Shown here: one piece after another, positions 42,507 through 51,177 of the stretch
How positions within the stretch are numbered: the first letter of the stretch is position 1
Layout of the letters: every line of letters starts with the position of its first letter
The notes under the pieces: generated by a model
The model's database searches: none
Seen by the model: the letters and a program-made list of their open reading frames with translations, nothing else
What the model was told of the DNA's origin: nothing
From: Streptomyces halstedii
GTDB lineage: Bacteria > Actinomycetota > Actinomycetes > Streptomycetales > Streptomycetaceae
NCBI GenBank assembly: GCA_000720535.1
Contig: JOAZ01000019.1
Span: 1-64,000 of the forward strand
Length of the DNA: 64,000 nt
Direction of reading: 5' to 3'
Translations under genes and position numbers: made by a program

Positions 42507-43652
42507 ATGAGACGCACCCGCGTCATCGGAATCGGAGCCGGACTGGCCGTGGTGGCCGTCGCCGTCGCCTCGGGCGTGGCGGCCCTGGACCAGGAGGGCA
42601 CGACGACCGTCACCGCCTACTTCGACCAGGCCACCGGGGTGTACGCCGGATCGGACCTGCGGATCCTCGGCGTGAAGGTCGGCACCGTCGCGTCGGTGGA
42701 ACCGCGCGGCAAGGAGGTCCGGATCACCCTGAGGCTCGACAAGGGCGTCCGGGTCCCCGAGGACGCGCACGCCGTCGTCGTCGCCCCCAGCCTCGTCGCC
42801 GACCGGTACGTCCAGCTCGCCCCCGCCTACACCGGCGGGGCGCGGCTGGAGGCCGGTGCCGTACTGCCCGCCGCGAAGAACGCCACCCCCGTCGAGGTCG
42901 ACCAGCTGTACGAGTCGATCACCGAACTCTCCACCGCGCTGGGCCCGGACGGCGCCAACGCGGACGGGGCGCTCTCCAGGCTCCTGGAGACCGGGTCCGC
43001 GAACCTCAAGGGCAACGGGGAGGCCATCGGCGACTCCATCGAGCAGTTCGGCAAGGCCACCAAGACCCTCGACAAGAGCAGCGGCAACCTCTTCGACACG
43101 CTGTCCTACCTCCAGACCTTCACCACCATGCTGAAGGAGAACGACGGCGACGTACGGGCCGCCGAACAGCAGCTCAACTCCGTCACCGGCTTCCTCGCCG
43201 ACGACAAGGAGAACCTCAGCGCGGCCCTGAAGGAACTGGGCACCGCGCTCGGCCAGGTCAAGGACTTCGTCGAGAAGAACCGGGGCGCCCTCAAGAAGAA
43301 CGTGGACCTCCTGGTGCCGCTCACCCAGACCCTGGTCGACCAGCGCGCCTCGCTGGCCGAGTCCCTCGACACGCTGCCGCTCACGGCGGGCAACGTACTC
43401 AACGCCTACGACCCCGCGAACCGCACCCTCAACGGGCGCACCAACCTCAACGAACTGTCCATGGGCGGCCCGCTCCTCGACCCCGAGCCGAACGCCACCG
43501 GGCTGGACGGGCTGGCCCCGGTGGACGCCGCCCGGCAGAAGGCGCTGCCCGCGCTGCCGCTGCCAGCCGTCGGAACCGTGTACGGCACCCCGGAGAGGGC
43601 CGGGAGCACCAGGAGCGGTACGGCCGAGACCAAGAAGGAGGGGGACCGATGA
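42507..43652 (+). CDS. mceD: Mce-family protein MceD
   Basis: 381 aa from the ATG at 42507, one base after mceC, RBS AAGGGGG. N-terminal helix GIGAGLAVVAVAVASGVAAL, MCE domain (GVYAGSDLRILGVKVGTVAS; VAPSLVADRYVQLAPAY) and a helical domain. The tail includes GNVLNAYDPANRTLNGRTNL, a sequence typical of MceD. The last four bases overlap mceE. Confidence 0.9.
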   Translation: MRRTRVIGIGAGLAVVAVAVASGVAALDQEGTTTVTAYFDQATGVYAGSDLRILGVKVGTVASVEPRGKEVRITLRLDKGVRVPEDAHAVVVAPSLVADRYVQLAPAYTGGARLEAGAVLPAAKNATPVEVDQLYESITELSTALGPDGANADGALSRLLETGSANLKGNGEAIGDSIEQFGKATKTLDKSSGNLFDTLSYLQTFTTMLKENDGDVRAAEQQLNSVTGFLADDKENLSAALKELGTALGQVKDFVEKNRGALKKNVDLLVPLTQTLVDQRASLAESLDTLPLTAGNVLNAYDPANRTLNGRTNLNELSMGGPLLDPEPNATGLDGLAPVDAARQKALPALPLPAVGTVYGTPERAGSTRSGTAETKKEGDR

Positions 43653-44800
43653 GCGCCCCGCGCAGACCCGGAGCCCGCGCCACCGCGGGCATCGCCGCCC
43701 TGGTCGCCGCCGGCGCCGCCCTCGCGCTCGTCGCCACCACCGTCGACCTGCCCTCCTTCACCGGTATCGACCAACTGCCGCTGCCCGGCGGCGCCGACCT
43801 CGGTGACCACCCGTACGAGATCACCGCCGAGTTCGCCGACGTCCTCAGCCTGGCCCCGCAGTCCTCCGTCAAGGTCAACGACGTCGCCGTCGGACGGGTC
43901 ACCAAGATCTCCCTCACCCCCGGCAGTTGGACCGCCCAGGTCACCATGCGCGTCAACGGGAAGATCCGGATGCCCGCCAACACCTACGCCCACCTCGAAC
44001 AGTCCAGCCTGCTCGGCGAGAAGTACGTCCAGCTCTCGCCGCCCGCCGACGGCACCGCCCAGGGCTCCCTCACCGACGGCGACCGCATCCCGCTGGTGCG
44101 CACCAACCGCAACCCGGAGGTCGAAGAGGTCTTCGGCGCCCTGTCGATGCTCCTCAACGGAGGCGGGGTCAACCAGTTGAAGACCATCACCACGGAGCTC
44201 AACAAGGCACTGGCCGGACAGGAACCCGAGATCCGCTCGATGCTGAACCGGGTGGACACGCTCGTCACCGACCTGGACGACCACAAGGAGGACATCACCG
44301 ACGCGCTCGACGGCGTCAACCGGCTCGCCGCGACCCTCGCCACCCGCAAACAGGAGGTCGGCACCGTGCTCACCGGCCTCAGCCCCGGACTGAAGGTCCT
44401 GGAGAAGCAGCGCGGCTCGCTCCTGACCATGCTGCGCTCGCTCGACACGCTCTCCACCGTCGCCGTCGACACGGTCAACCGCAGCAAGGCGGACATGATC
44501 GCGGACCTGAAGGCACTCGCCCCCACCCTCACCGCGCTCGCCGACTCCGGCGACGACCTCCCCGACTCCCTCCAGGTGCTGCTCACCTACCCCTTCACGG
44601 ACGAGGTGCTGCGCGGGGTGAAGGGCGACTACCTCAACGTCTACCTGGACGTCACGGCCATGCCCGGGACCCGGATCATCCCCGCGCTCACCCCCGGCCC
44701 TCCCACCCCCACCTTCCCCGGGTCCCAGCAGAACTCCACGACGGCACTGCCCCTGCCGCTCCCATCGGTCGCCTCGTCCGGCACGGAGGGCACCCGCTGA
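43649..44800 (+). CDS. mceE: Mce-family protein MceE, no lipobox
   Basis: 383 aa, ATGA overlap. N-terminal hydrophobic segment AGIAALVAAGAALALVATTV followed by DLPSFTG, then MCE domain (LAPQSSVKVNDVAVGRVTKI; LEQSSLLGEKYVQLSPP) and helical domain ending TYPFTDEVLRGVKGDYLNVY. In many actinobacteria the E subunit is a lipoprotein; here no Cys follows the hydrophobic segment, so it should be held by an uncleaved helix. Otherwise normal. Confidence 0.88.
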   Translation: MSAPRRPGARATAGIAALVAAGAALALVATTVDLPSFTGIDQLPLPGGADLGDHPYEITAEFADVLSLAPQSSVKVNDVAVGRVTKISLTPGSWTAQVTMRVNGKIRMPANTYAHLEQSSLLGEKYVQLSPPADGTAQGSLTDGDRIPLVRTNRNPEVEEVFGALSMLLNGGGVNQLKTITTELNKALAGQEPEIRSMLNRVDTLVTDLDDHKEDITDALDGVNRLAATLATRKQEVGTVLTGLSPGLKVLEKQRGSLLTMLRSLDTLSTVAVDTVNRSKADMIADLKALAPTLTALADSGDDLPDSLQVLLTYPFTDEVLRGVKGDYLNVYLDVTAMPGTRIIPALTPGPPTPTFPGSQQNSTTALPLPLPSVASSGTEGTR

Positions 44801-46056
44801 TGATCACCCTCGCCACCCGGCTCAAGAACCTCGCCTTCCTCGTCATCGCGGTGCTCGTCCTCGGCTACCTCGGCGTCCGCTACGCCGACCTCGGGCACTA
44901 CGTCGGCCTGCGCGACTACTACACCGTCAAGGTGCGACTCCCGCAGACCGGCGGCCTGTTCACCCACTCCGACGTCACCTACCGGGGTGTCTCCGTCGGC
45001 CGGGTCGGCCCCATCGAACTCACCGACGACGGCGTCGAGGCCGAACTGCGCATCCAGAACGACGCGCCGCGCATCCCGGACAGCCTGCACGCCGTCGTGG
45101 CCAGCCTCTCCGCCGTCGGCGAGCAGTACATCGATCTGCGGCCCACCCGCGCGGACGGCCCGTTCCTGGGGAACGGCTCGGTCGTCGAGCAGGCCGACAC
45201 CACCATCCCGGCGCCCGTCACCGACGTCCTCACCAGCGTCAACGACCTCACCGCCTCCGTCGACGCCGAAGCCCTGCGCACCGTCGTGGACGAGTTCGGC
45301 GCCGCGTTCGAAGGGCGGGGCGACGACCTCCAGGTGCTGCTCGACACCAGCAGCAGATTCGTGGAAGCCGCCGACGAGGCGTTGCCGACGACGACCAAGC
45401 TGATGGCGGACGGGGAACGCGTCCTGCGGACCCAGGCCGAACAGGGCGAGGCCCTGAAGGGGTTCGCCACCGGAGCCGAGCAACTCGCCGCCGCACTCAA
45501 GGGATCCGACACCGACCTGCGCCGGCTGATCGCCGCCGCGCCCGGCGCCACCGCCCAGATCAGCGGACTGCTGCGCGACGTGGAACCGGGCTTCGGCGTC
45601 GTCGTCGCCAATCTCCTCACCACCTCGGAGGTGGCCGTCACCCGCCAACGCGGCTTGGAGGAACTCCTCGTCAAGGTACCCGCCGTCGCGGCGGCGGGCG
45701 CGAGCGTCATCGACGAGGACGGGGCCGCGCGGTTCGGGATGTCCGTCACCTTCTTCGAACCGCTGCCGTGCACCTCCGGCTACGGCGGCACCACCTACCG
45801 CACCGGCACCGACCTCTCCGCCGCCCCCGCCGTCAACACCGCGGCCCGCTGCGCCTCCGGCCCCGGCACCGGGATCAACGTCCGCGGCAGCGCCAACGCC
45901 CCCAAGGGGGGGCCGCTGCCCCAACCGGCCGAACCCGGCTCGCTGTTCGCCGGAACCGGCGGAACCGGGCTGCCGGGTGCCCTCGGCGCCACCGGGGAGA
46001 CCGGACGGACGGCGGACGGCATGGCCGGCCTGCTGGGCCTGGGAGGCGGAGAGTGA
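44800..46056 (+). CDS. mceF: Mce-family protein MceF
   Basis: 418 aa; the ATG shares one base with the mceE stop. N-terminal helix LKNLAFLVIAVLVLGYLGVR, MCE domain (GGLFTHSDVTYRGVSVGRVG; ASLSAVGEQYIDLRP), helical domain to about residue 300 and a Gly/Pro-rich C-terminal tail. The F subunit is normally last, and Mce-associated genes follow here too, via a GTGA overlap. Confidence 0.9.
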   Translation: MITLATRLKNLAFLVIAVLVLGYLGVRYADLGHYVGLRDYYTVKVRLPQTGGLFTHSDVTYRGVSVGRVGPIELTDDGVEAELRIQNDAPRIPDSLHAVVASLSAVGEQYIDLRPTRADGPFLGNGSVVEQADTTIPAPVTDVLTSVNDLTASVDAEALRTVVDEFGAAFEGRGDDLQVLLDTSSRFVEAADEALPTTTKLMADGERVLRTQAEQGEALKGFATGAEQLAAALKGSDTDLRRLIAAAPGATAQISGLLRDVEPGFGVVVANLLTTSEVAVTRQRGLEELLVKVPAVAAAGASVIDEDGAARFGMSVTFFEPLPCTSGYGGTTYRTGTDLSAAPAVNTAARCASGPGTGINVRGSANAPKGGPLPQPAEPGSLFAGTGGTGLPGALGATGETGRTADGMAGLLGLGGGE

Positions 46057-46574
46057 ACGCCCGTACGAAGAACCTCGGCGGACGGGCCGTGCTGCTCGTG
46101 GCCGTGCTGGTCTGCGCCCTCGGCGGCTGGTCCTACGCCCAGGCGCGTGGCGACGACACCCTGGCGTACGCCAAGAGCCGGGACGCCGCGCTCGCCGACG
46201 GCACCCGGCACCTCGCCCGGCTGAACACCCTGGACGGAACCAGCGCCCGGAGCGTGGAGTCCGGGCTCACCGCCTGGCTCGACGCCTCCACGGGGCCGCT
46301 GCGCGACCGGCTGGAGGGCACCCGCGCGAAGGACACGGCCGCGCTCACCGAGTCCGGCGCGACGGCACGCGGCAAGGTCACCGACGCCGCGCTCACCGCC
46401 CTCGACGACCGGGCGGGTACGGCGGCGCTGATCGCCACCGTGGACGTCGAGGTCACCCCGCGCACGGGCCAGGCCGGTACCGAACGCAAACGCTTCGAGG
46501 CGTCCCTGGCCCGTACCGGGGACGGCTGGAAGATCACGGCACTGGACGCGCTACCGGTCGGGAGCGGCGCATGA
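46053..46574 (+). CDS. Mce-associated membrane protein, short type (copy 1)
   Basis: 173 aa, GTG overlapping mceF. One N-terminal TM helix (AVLLVAVLVCALGGWSYAQA), then an extracellular alpha/beta region (DGTRHLARLNTLDGTSARSV; LTALDDRAGTAALIATVDVE; SLARTGDGWKITALDALP). It resembles the short protein at 47346. Mce-associated proteins are thought to stabilise the importer. It is followed by a long-type partner with a 4-base overlap. Confidence 0.8.
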   Translation: MNARTKNLGGRAVLLVAVLVCALGGWSYAQARGDDTLAYAKSRDAALADGTRHLARLNTLDGTSARSVESGLTAWLDASTGPLRDRLEGTRAKDTAALTESGATARGKVTDAALTALDDRAGTAALIATVDVEVTPRTGQAGTERKRFEASLARTGDGWKITALDALPVGSGA

Positions 46575-47332
46575 AGCGGACTGCGGGAACGACGGTCACG
46601 GACACCTCGCCGGACCCGGAGACCGAAGAGGTCCCGAAGACGGAGGAGTCCAGGGAGTCCAAGGAGTCCAGGAAGTCCAAGGAGCCCAGGAAGCCCAGCG
46701 AGTCCGAGGAGTCCAAGGAGTCCGAGGAGTCCGAGGAGCCCGGCGGGCACGAGGAACCCCACGGGGACGGGGAGAACGCCGGGAACGGGCAGCCGGAGGA
46801 GGCCGCCGGGACGACGGGGGCATCCCCCCGGCGCACCCCCTGGCTCCGCGTCCTCGCCGGGGTCCTGACCGTCGCCCTGCTGGCGACCGGCGCCACGCTC
46901 TTCGTCAAGGGCCAGCGGCTCCGCGACACCCCGGCCACCTCGAACCACGCGCTGACCGACACCGAGGCCACCGACCGGGTCACCGGCGAGGTCGGCAGCG
47001 CGCTGAGCAAGGTCTTCTCGTACGGTCCGCGGTCCACCGCCGCCACCAAGGAGACGGCGAAGCGGGTACTGGCCGGCAAGGCGCTCCAGCAGTACGCGGC
47101 GCTGTACGGCCAGGTCGAGAAGCAGGCGGCCGACCAGAAGCTCACGCTCACCACGCAGGTGGTACACGCCGGGGTCACCCGGCTCGGTACCGGCAGCGCC
47201 CATCTCCTCGTCTTCCTCGACCAGGTGTACGAGCGCGAGGGAAAGGCCGCCACCACGGCGGCGGCCCAGCTCTCCGTGACCGCGGAACTGCGCGGCGGAC
47301 GCTGGGTCGTCGTCGAGATCACGTCCAGGTAG
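46571..47332 (+). CDS. Mce-associated membrane protein, long type (copy 1)
   Basis: 253 aa, ATGA overlap. The cytosolic N-terminus (about 1-85) is a charged Ser/Glu/Lys repeat encoded by recurring GAGTCC units (46640-46740). A TM helix (VLAGVLTVALLATGATLFV) precedes an NTF2-like exported domain (LSKVFSYGPRSTAATKETAK; LTLTTQVVHAGVTRLGTGSA; HLLVFLDQVYEREGKAATT). Clearly homologous to the long protein at 47923, including SNHALTDTEATD/QNTALTDISRTS. Confidence 0.8.
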   Translation: MKRTAGTTVTDTSPDPETEEVPKTEESRESKESRKSKEPRKPSESEESKESEESEEPGGHEEPHGDGENAGNGQPEEAAGTTGASPRRTPWLRVLAGVLTVALLATGATLFVKGQRLRDTPATSNHALTDTEATDRVTGEVGSALSKVFSYGPRSTAATKETAKRVLAGKALQQYAALYGQVEKQAADQKLTLTTQVVHAGVTRLGTGSAHLLVFLDQVYEREGKAATTAAAQLSVTAELRGGRWVVVEITSR

Positions 47333-47345
47333 GGGAGAGGCACCG

Positions 47346-47876
47346 ATGGCACGGGTACGGACGACGGGGAATCCACCGCTGGTGGCCGCGGTGGTGCTGG
47401 CGGTCGTGGCGGCCGGCGCGGCCGGCTGGGGCGGCTGGTCGCGGTACGACGCGGCGCACGACGACGCGGCGGCCTACGCCCAGGCCCGCGACGACGCGCT
47501 GGCCGCGGGGGAGCAGGCGGTACAGAACATGAACACGCTCGACCACGCGCGGCTGGAGCAGGGCCTCGACACCTGGGAGGACTCCACCACCGGCGATCTG
47601 CACCAGCAGCTCGTCGACGGGCGGGAGGCGTTCGTCAAGCAGATCGAGGCGGCGAAGACCGTCAGCACCGCCAAGATCCTGTCGGGCGCGGTGACCGAGC
47701 TGGACGACCGGGCCGGCAGGGCGGGGGTGATGGTGGCGCTGCGGGTCACCGTGACCGCGCCGGAGGGCGAACCCGCGGTGAAGGAGAGCCGGATGCTCGG
47801 CCGGCTCACCCGCACCTCCGAGGGGTGGAAGCTCAGCGCCCTGGGCCAGGCACCCGTCGGCAACACCGCCGGCTGA
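47346..47876 (+). CDS. Mce-associated membrane protein, short type (copy 2)
   Basis: 176 aa, RBS GGGGAGAGG. Same layout as copy 1 at 46053: N-terminal helix LVAAVVLAVVAAGAAGWGGW, then YAQARDDALAAGEQAVQNMN-TLD, VTELDDRAGRAGVMVALRVT and RTSEGWKLSALGQAP. It is probably a duplicate of the first short gene. Confidence 0.8.
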   Translation: MARVRTTGNPPLVAAVVLAVVAAGAAGWGGWSRYDAAHDDAAAYAQARDDALAAGEQAVQNMNTLDHARLEQGLDTWEDSTTGDLHQQLVDGREAFVKQIEAAKTVSTAKILSGAVTELDDRAGRAGVMVALRVTVTAPEGEPAVKESRMLGRLTRTSEGWKLSALGQAPVGNTAG

Positions 47877-47922
47877 CAACCGCCCGTGCCCCGCCACCGC
47901 AGACCCCGAGAGGACCACTGAC

Positions 47923-48744
47923 ATGTCGACGACCCGACACCTCGTGAACCGCCGCCGCCGGCTGGCGGTCGTGGCGGCGACGGCCGCACCGCCGCGAGGA
48001 ACCGCCGGACCCGGTCCCGCGACCGCTTCGGACCCCGAAGCGGCCGAACCGCGCACGCCGTCCGAGGCGGAGGCGGCGGCGGAGACCGGGACGAAGGCGA
48101 AGACCGAGACCGAGGCGGGGGCAGGGGCAGCGGCCCGGGAAGACGCGGGCGCCGAGGGCGACGACGCCGGGGACGCCGACTCCGACGCCGACGACGCGCC
48201 GTCCGCCGCGCTCCGCTCCAGGCGGCCCCGCCCGCACGTCCGCCTCCCCGCCGTCCTCTGCGCGGCCACGGTCCTCCTCGGTGCCTTCGCCGCCTGGGCG
48301 TTCACCTCGGCCGCGTCCCTGCGCGACGACCCCACCCGGCAGAACACGGCCCTCACCGACATCAGCCGGACCAGCGAGGTCAAGGGCCAGATCACCGAGG
48401 CCGTCGGCGCGGTCTTCTCCTACACCTACGCCTCGCCCGAGAAGTCGGAGAAGGCGGCACGGACGTATCTGACGGGCAAGGCGGTCCAGCAGCACCAGGA
48501 CATGCTCGCCGAGGTACGCGCCCAGGCGCCGAAGCAGAAGCTCGTGCTCACCACGACCGTCACCGAGAGCGGCGTCGAGCTGCTCGACGGCGACCGGGCC
48601 CGGCTGCTGGTCTTCGCCGACCAGAGCAACACCCGCACCGGCAAGGACGAGGAGACGACGTACGCGGCGGCCATGTTCGCCGTGGACGCGGTCCGCCGGG
48701 GGGACACCTGGCGGATCGCGGCCATCGACACGTTCACCCGATGA
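47923..48744 (+). CDS. Mce-associated membrane protein, long type (copy 2)
   Basis: 273 aa, RBS GAGAGGAC. A cytosolic Glu/Ala/Asp-rich N-terminus of about 105 residues precedes the TM helix (LPAVLCAATVLLGAFAAWAF). The exported domain resembles the copy at 46571 (AVGAVFSYTYASPEKSEKAA; KLVLTTTVTESGVELLDGDR; LLVFADQSNTRTGKDEETTY). It completes the second short/long pair. Confidence 0.8.
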   Translation: MSTTRHLVNRRRRLAVVAATAAPPRGTAGPGPATASDPEAAEPRTPSEAEAAAETGTKAKTETEAGAGAAAREDAGAEGDDAGDADSDADDAPSAALRSRRPRPHVRLPAVLCAATVLLGAFAAWAFTSAASLRDDPTRQNTALTDISRTSEVKGQITEAVGAVFSYTYASPEKSEKAARTYLTGKAVQQHQDMLAEVRAQAPKQKLVLTTTVTESGVELLDGDRARLLVFADQSNTRTGKDEETTYAAAMFAVDAVRRGDTWRIAAIDTFTR

Positions 48745-48763
48745 CCAGGGAGAGGGAGGACCT

Positions 48764-50017
48764 ATGAGGTTCAACGGAACCGTGCGCCGCGGTCTGTGCG
48801 GTACCGCCACCGCGGTCGCGGCCATGGCCGCGCTCACCGCGTCCCAGGCACCCGGGCTCACCGGCGGTGTCGGGGCGGACATGAAGAACGTGGCGGCGGA
48901 CGACGTCGTGTGGACCGAGGTGCCCAACGACGACAGCTACCACACCGAGCTGCCGCCCCTCACCACGCCCGTACCGCCCAAGGCCGCCACCGGCAAGGGC
49001 GGCACGACCCTCCCGGCCGCCGCCACCCGGAGCTGGGCGGAGGCGGGCATCCCGAGCACGGTCCTGGCCGCCTACCGCTCGGCGCGGACCTCTCTCGGCC
49101 GTACCGACCCCGGCTGCCGTCTGCCCTGGCAACTGCTCGCGGCGATCGGCAAGGTGGAGTCCGGCCACGCCGCGGGCGGCCGGGTCGACGCCCGGGGCAC
49201 CACGCTCACCCCGATCCTCGGCCCGGTGCTCGACGGCGCGGGCTTCGCCCGCATCCCCGACACCGACGGCGGCCGGTACGACGGCGACACCGTGTACGAC
49301 CGGGCCGTCGGCCCCATGCAGTTCATCCCCTCCACCTGGGCGCACTGGGGTGCCGACGGCAACGGCGACGGGCGCGCGGACCCGGACAACGTCTACGACG
49401 CGGCCCTCGCCGCCGGCCACTACCTCTGCGCCGGACCCCGCGACCTGTCGGTGCGCGCCGACCTCGACCGGGCGGTCCTCAGCTACAACCACTCGGACAC
49501 GTATCTGCGTACGGTCCTGTCGTGGCTGGAGTTCTACCGAGGGGGCACCCACCCGGTCGCCGACGGAAGCGGGGTGATCCCCAGCAGCCCCGGTGCCGGC
49601 GGCCCGCACGCCCCCAAGGCGCCCGTCGGCGGCCCCGGCAGCCCGAGCGCCCCCGGCAAGGGCGGCGGCGGCATCGTGATCGGCCCCCAGCCCAGCGGCA
49701 CCCCGCGTCCCTCCACCTCGCCCACCCCCGGTCCGTCCGCCTCACCCGACCCGGGCGGCTCGCCCACCCCCACCGACCCCGGTCCGAGCCCCGATCCCAC
49801 CGACAGCGGCACCCCGGACCCGACGACCACCCCCGACCCCACCACCACGCCCGGCCCGACCACCACACCCGACCCGGACCCCGGCACCACGGGCCCCACC
49901 ACCACACCCGATCCCGACCCCGGCACCCCGGACCCCGGCTGCCCGGAGCCCACCACCGCCCCCGACCCGGCCGCCCCCTCCGACGAGCCCTGCGCCGCCC
50001 CCACGCCCGCCGCCTGA
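48764..50017 (+). CDS. Secreted lytic transglycosylase with Pro-rich tail
   Basis: 417 aa, 19 bases after the last Mce-associated gene. Signal peptide about 1-30. SLT-like domain at about 100-255: LPWQLLAAIGKVESGHAAGG with the catalytic Glu, RAVGPMQFIPSTWAHWGADG, and AALAAGHYLCAGPRDLSVRA. The last 140 residues are Pro/Thr/Asp/Gly repeats, which would span the cell wall. Cleavage of peptidoglycan could make room for the Mce tunnel; that link is inference from operon position. Confidence 0.88.
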   Translation: MRFNGTVRRGLCGTATAVAAMAALTASQAPGLTGGVGADMKNVAADDVVWTEVPNDDSYHTELPPLTTPVPPKAATGKGGTTLPAAATRSWAEAGIPSTVLAAYRSARTSLGRTDPGCRLPWQLLAAIGKVESGHAAGGRVDARGTTLTPILGPVLDGAGFARIPDTDGGRYDGDTVYDRAVGPMQFIPSTWAHWGADGNGDGRADPDNVYDAALAAGHYLCAGPRDLSVRADLDRAVLSYNHSDTYLRTVLSWLEFYRGGTHPVADGSGVIPSSPGAGGPHAPKAPVGGPGSPSAPGKGGGGIVIGPQPSGTPRPSTSPTPGPSASPDPGGSPTPTDPGPSPDPTDSGTPDPTTTPDPTTTPGPTTTPDPDPGTTGPTTTPDPDPGTPDPGCPEPTTAPDPAAPSDEPCAAPTPAA

Positions 50018-50021
50018 CGGC

Positions 50022-51083
50022 TCACCCGGGGCCCAGCACCTCGGACAGGTCGTACCGCACTACCTCCTCCAGTTGCGCGTAGGTGCAACCGGAGGGGGCG
50101 CGGTCCGGCCGCCACCGCCTGAACCGGGCGGTGTGGCGGAAGCGGCCGCCCTCCATGTGGTCGTACGCCACCTCGCAGACCCGCTCCGGGGCGATCGCCA
50201 CCCAGGACATGTCCTTCTTCCCGGACCAGCGGCTCGGCGCGCCCGGCAGCCGCGCGCCCTCGTGCGCCGCCGCGTCCGCCCAGGCCGCCCACGGGTGCCC
50301 GGCGGGATCGATCCGCAGCGGTTCCAGCTCCTCCACGAGTTCGGCGCGCCGTTTCATCGGGAACGCCGCGCTCACCCCGACGTGCTGGAGCGCGCCCCGC
50401 GCGTCGTACAGGCCGAGCAGCAGCGAGCCGACCACCGGGCCGCTCTTGTGGAAGCGGTAGCCCGCCACCACGCAGTCCGCCGTCCGCTCGTGCTTGATCT
50501 TGTACATCGCCCGGTCGCCGGGGCGGTAGAGGAGGTCCAGCGGCTTGGCCACCACCCCGTCGAGCCCGGCGCCCTCGTAACGCTCGAACCACCGACGGGC
50601 CAGGGCCTCGTCCGTGGTGGCGGGCGCCAGATGCACCGGGGCCGACGCCTCGGCCATGGCTCGCTCCAGTACCGCCCGCCGCTCCGTCAGCGGCCGTCCG
50701 GTCAGCACGTCGTCGCCGAGTGCCAGGACGTCGAAGACGACCAGGGACGCCGGGGTCCGTGCGGCCAGCGTCCGCACCCGGGAGTCGGCCGGGTGGATGC
50801 GCTCGCTCAGCCGGTCGAAGTCCAGCCGCCCGTCGTACGCCACCACGATCTCGCCGTCCACGACGCAGCGCGGCGGCAGGTTCTCCCGCACCGCCTCGAC
50901 CACCTCGGGGAAGTAGCGGGTGAGGGGCTTCCCGGTCCGGCTGCCGAGCACCACCTCCTCGCCGTCCCGGTGCACGACCGCCCGGAACCCGTCCCACTTC
51001 GCCTCGTACTGCATACCGGGCGGAATCGCGGACACGGGCCTGGCGAGCATCGGTTTCACGGGAGGCATCACCGGCAGATCCAT
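50022..51083 (-). CDS. ATP-dependent DNA ligase (LigD/LigC-type ligase domain)
   Basis: 353 aa from the ATG at 51083. Adenylation motif I YEAKWDGFRAV (Lys29 is the AMP acceptor), LVVFDVLALGD, EGLDGVVAK-type GAGLDGVVAKPLDLLYRPGD, MYKIKHERTADCVVAGYRF (motifs IV/V), then an OB-fold ending in CTYAQLEEVVRYDLSEVL. It is the ligase part of the bacterial end-joining system as a separate protein. The divergent neighbour encodes the matching polymerase domain. Converges on the transglycosylase with a 4-bp gap. Confidence 0.92.
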   Translation of the reverse strand: MDLPVMPPVKPMLARPVSAIPPGMQYEAKWDGFRAVVHRDGEEVVLGSRTGKPLTRYFPEVVEAVRENLPPRCVVDGEIVVAYDGRLDFDRLSERIHPADSRVRTLAARTPASLVVFDVLALGDDVLTGRPLTERRAVLERAMAEASAPVHLAPATTDEALARRWFERYEGAGLDGVVAKPLDLLYRPGDRAMYKIKHERTADCVVAGYRFHKSGPVVGSLLLGLYDARGALQHVGVSAAFPMKRRAELVEELEPLRIDPAGHPWAAWADAAAHEGARLPGAPSRWSGKKDMSWVAIAPERVCEVAYDHMEGGRFRHTARFRRWRPDRAPSGCTYAQLEEVVRYDLSEVLGPG

Positions 51084-51177
51084 GGCCCGATTCTGGACCG
51101 GCGCGCCGGGCCTGTCTCCCGATATGCGGCATATGTGGGCCCCGCCTACGGTGTCCGACATGGGAGCAGGAGCAGCG

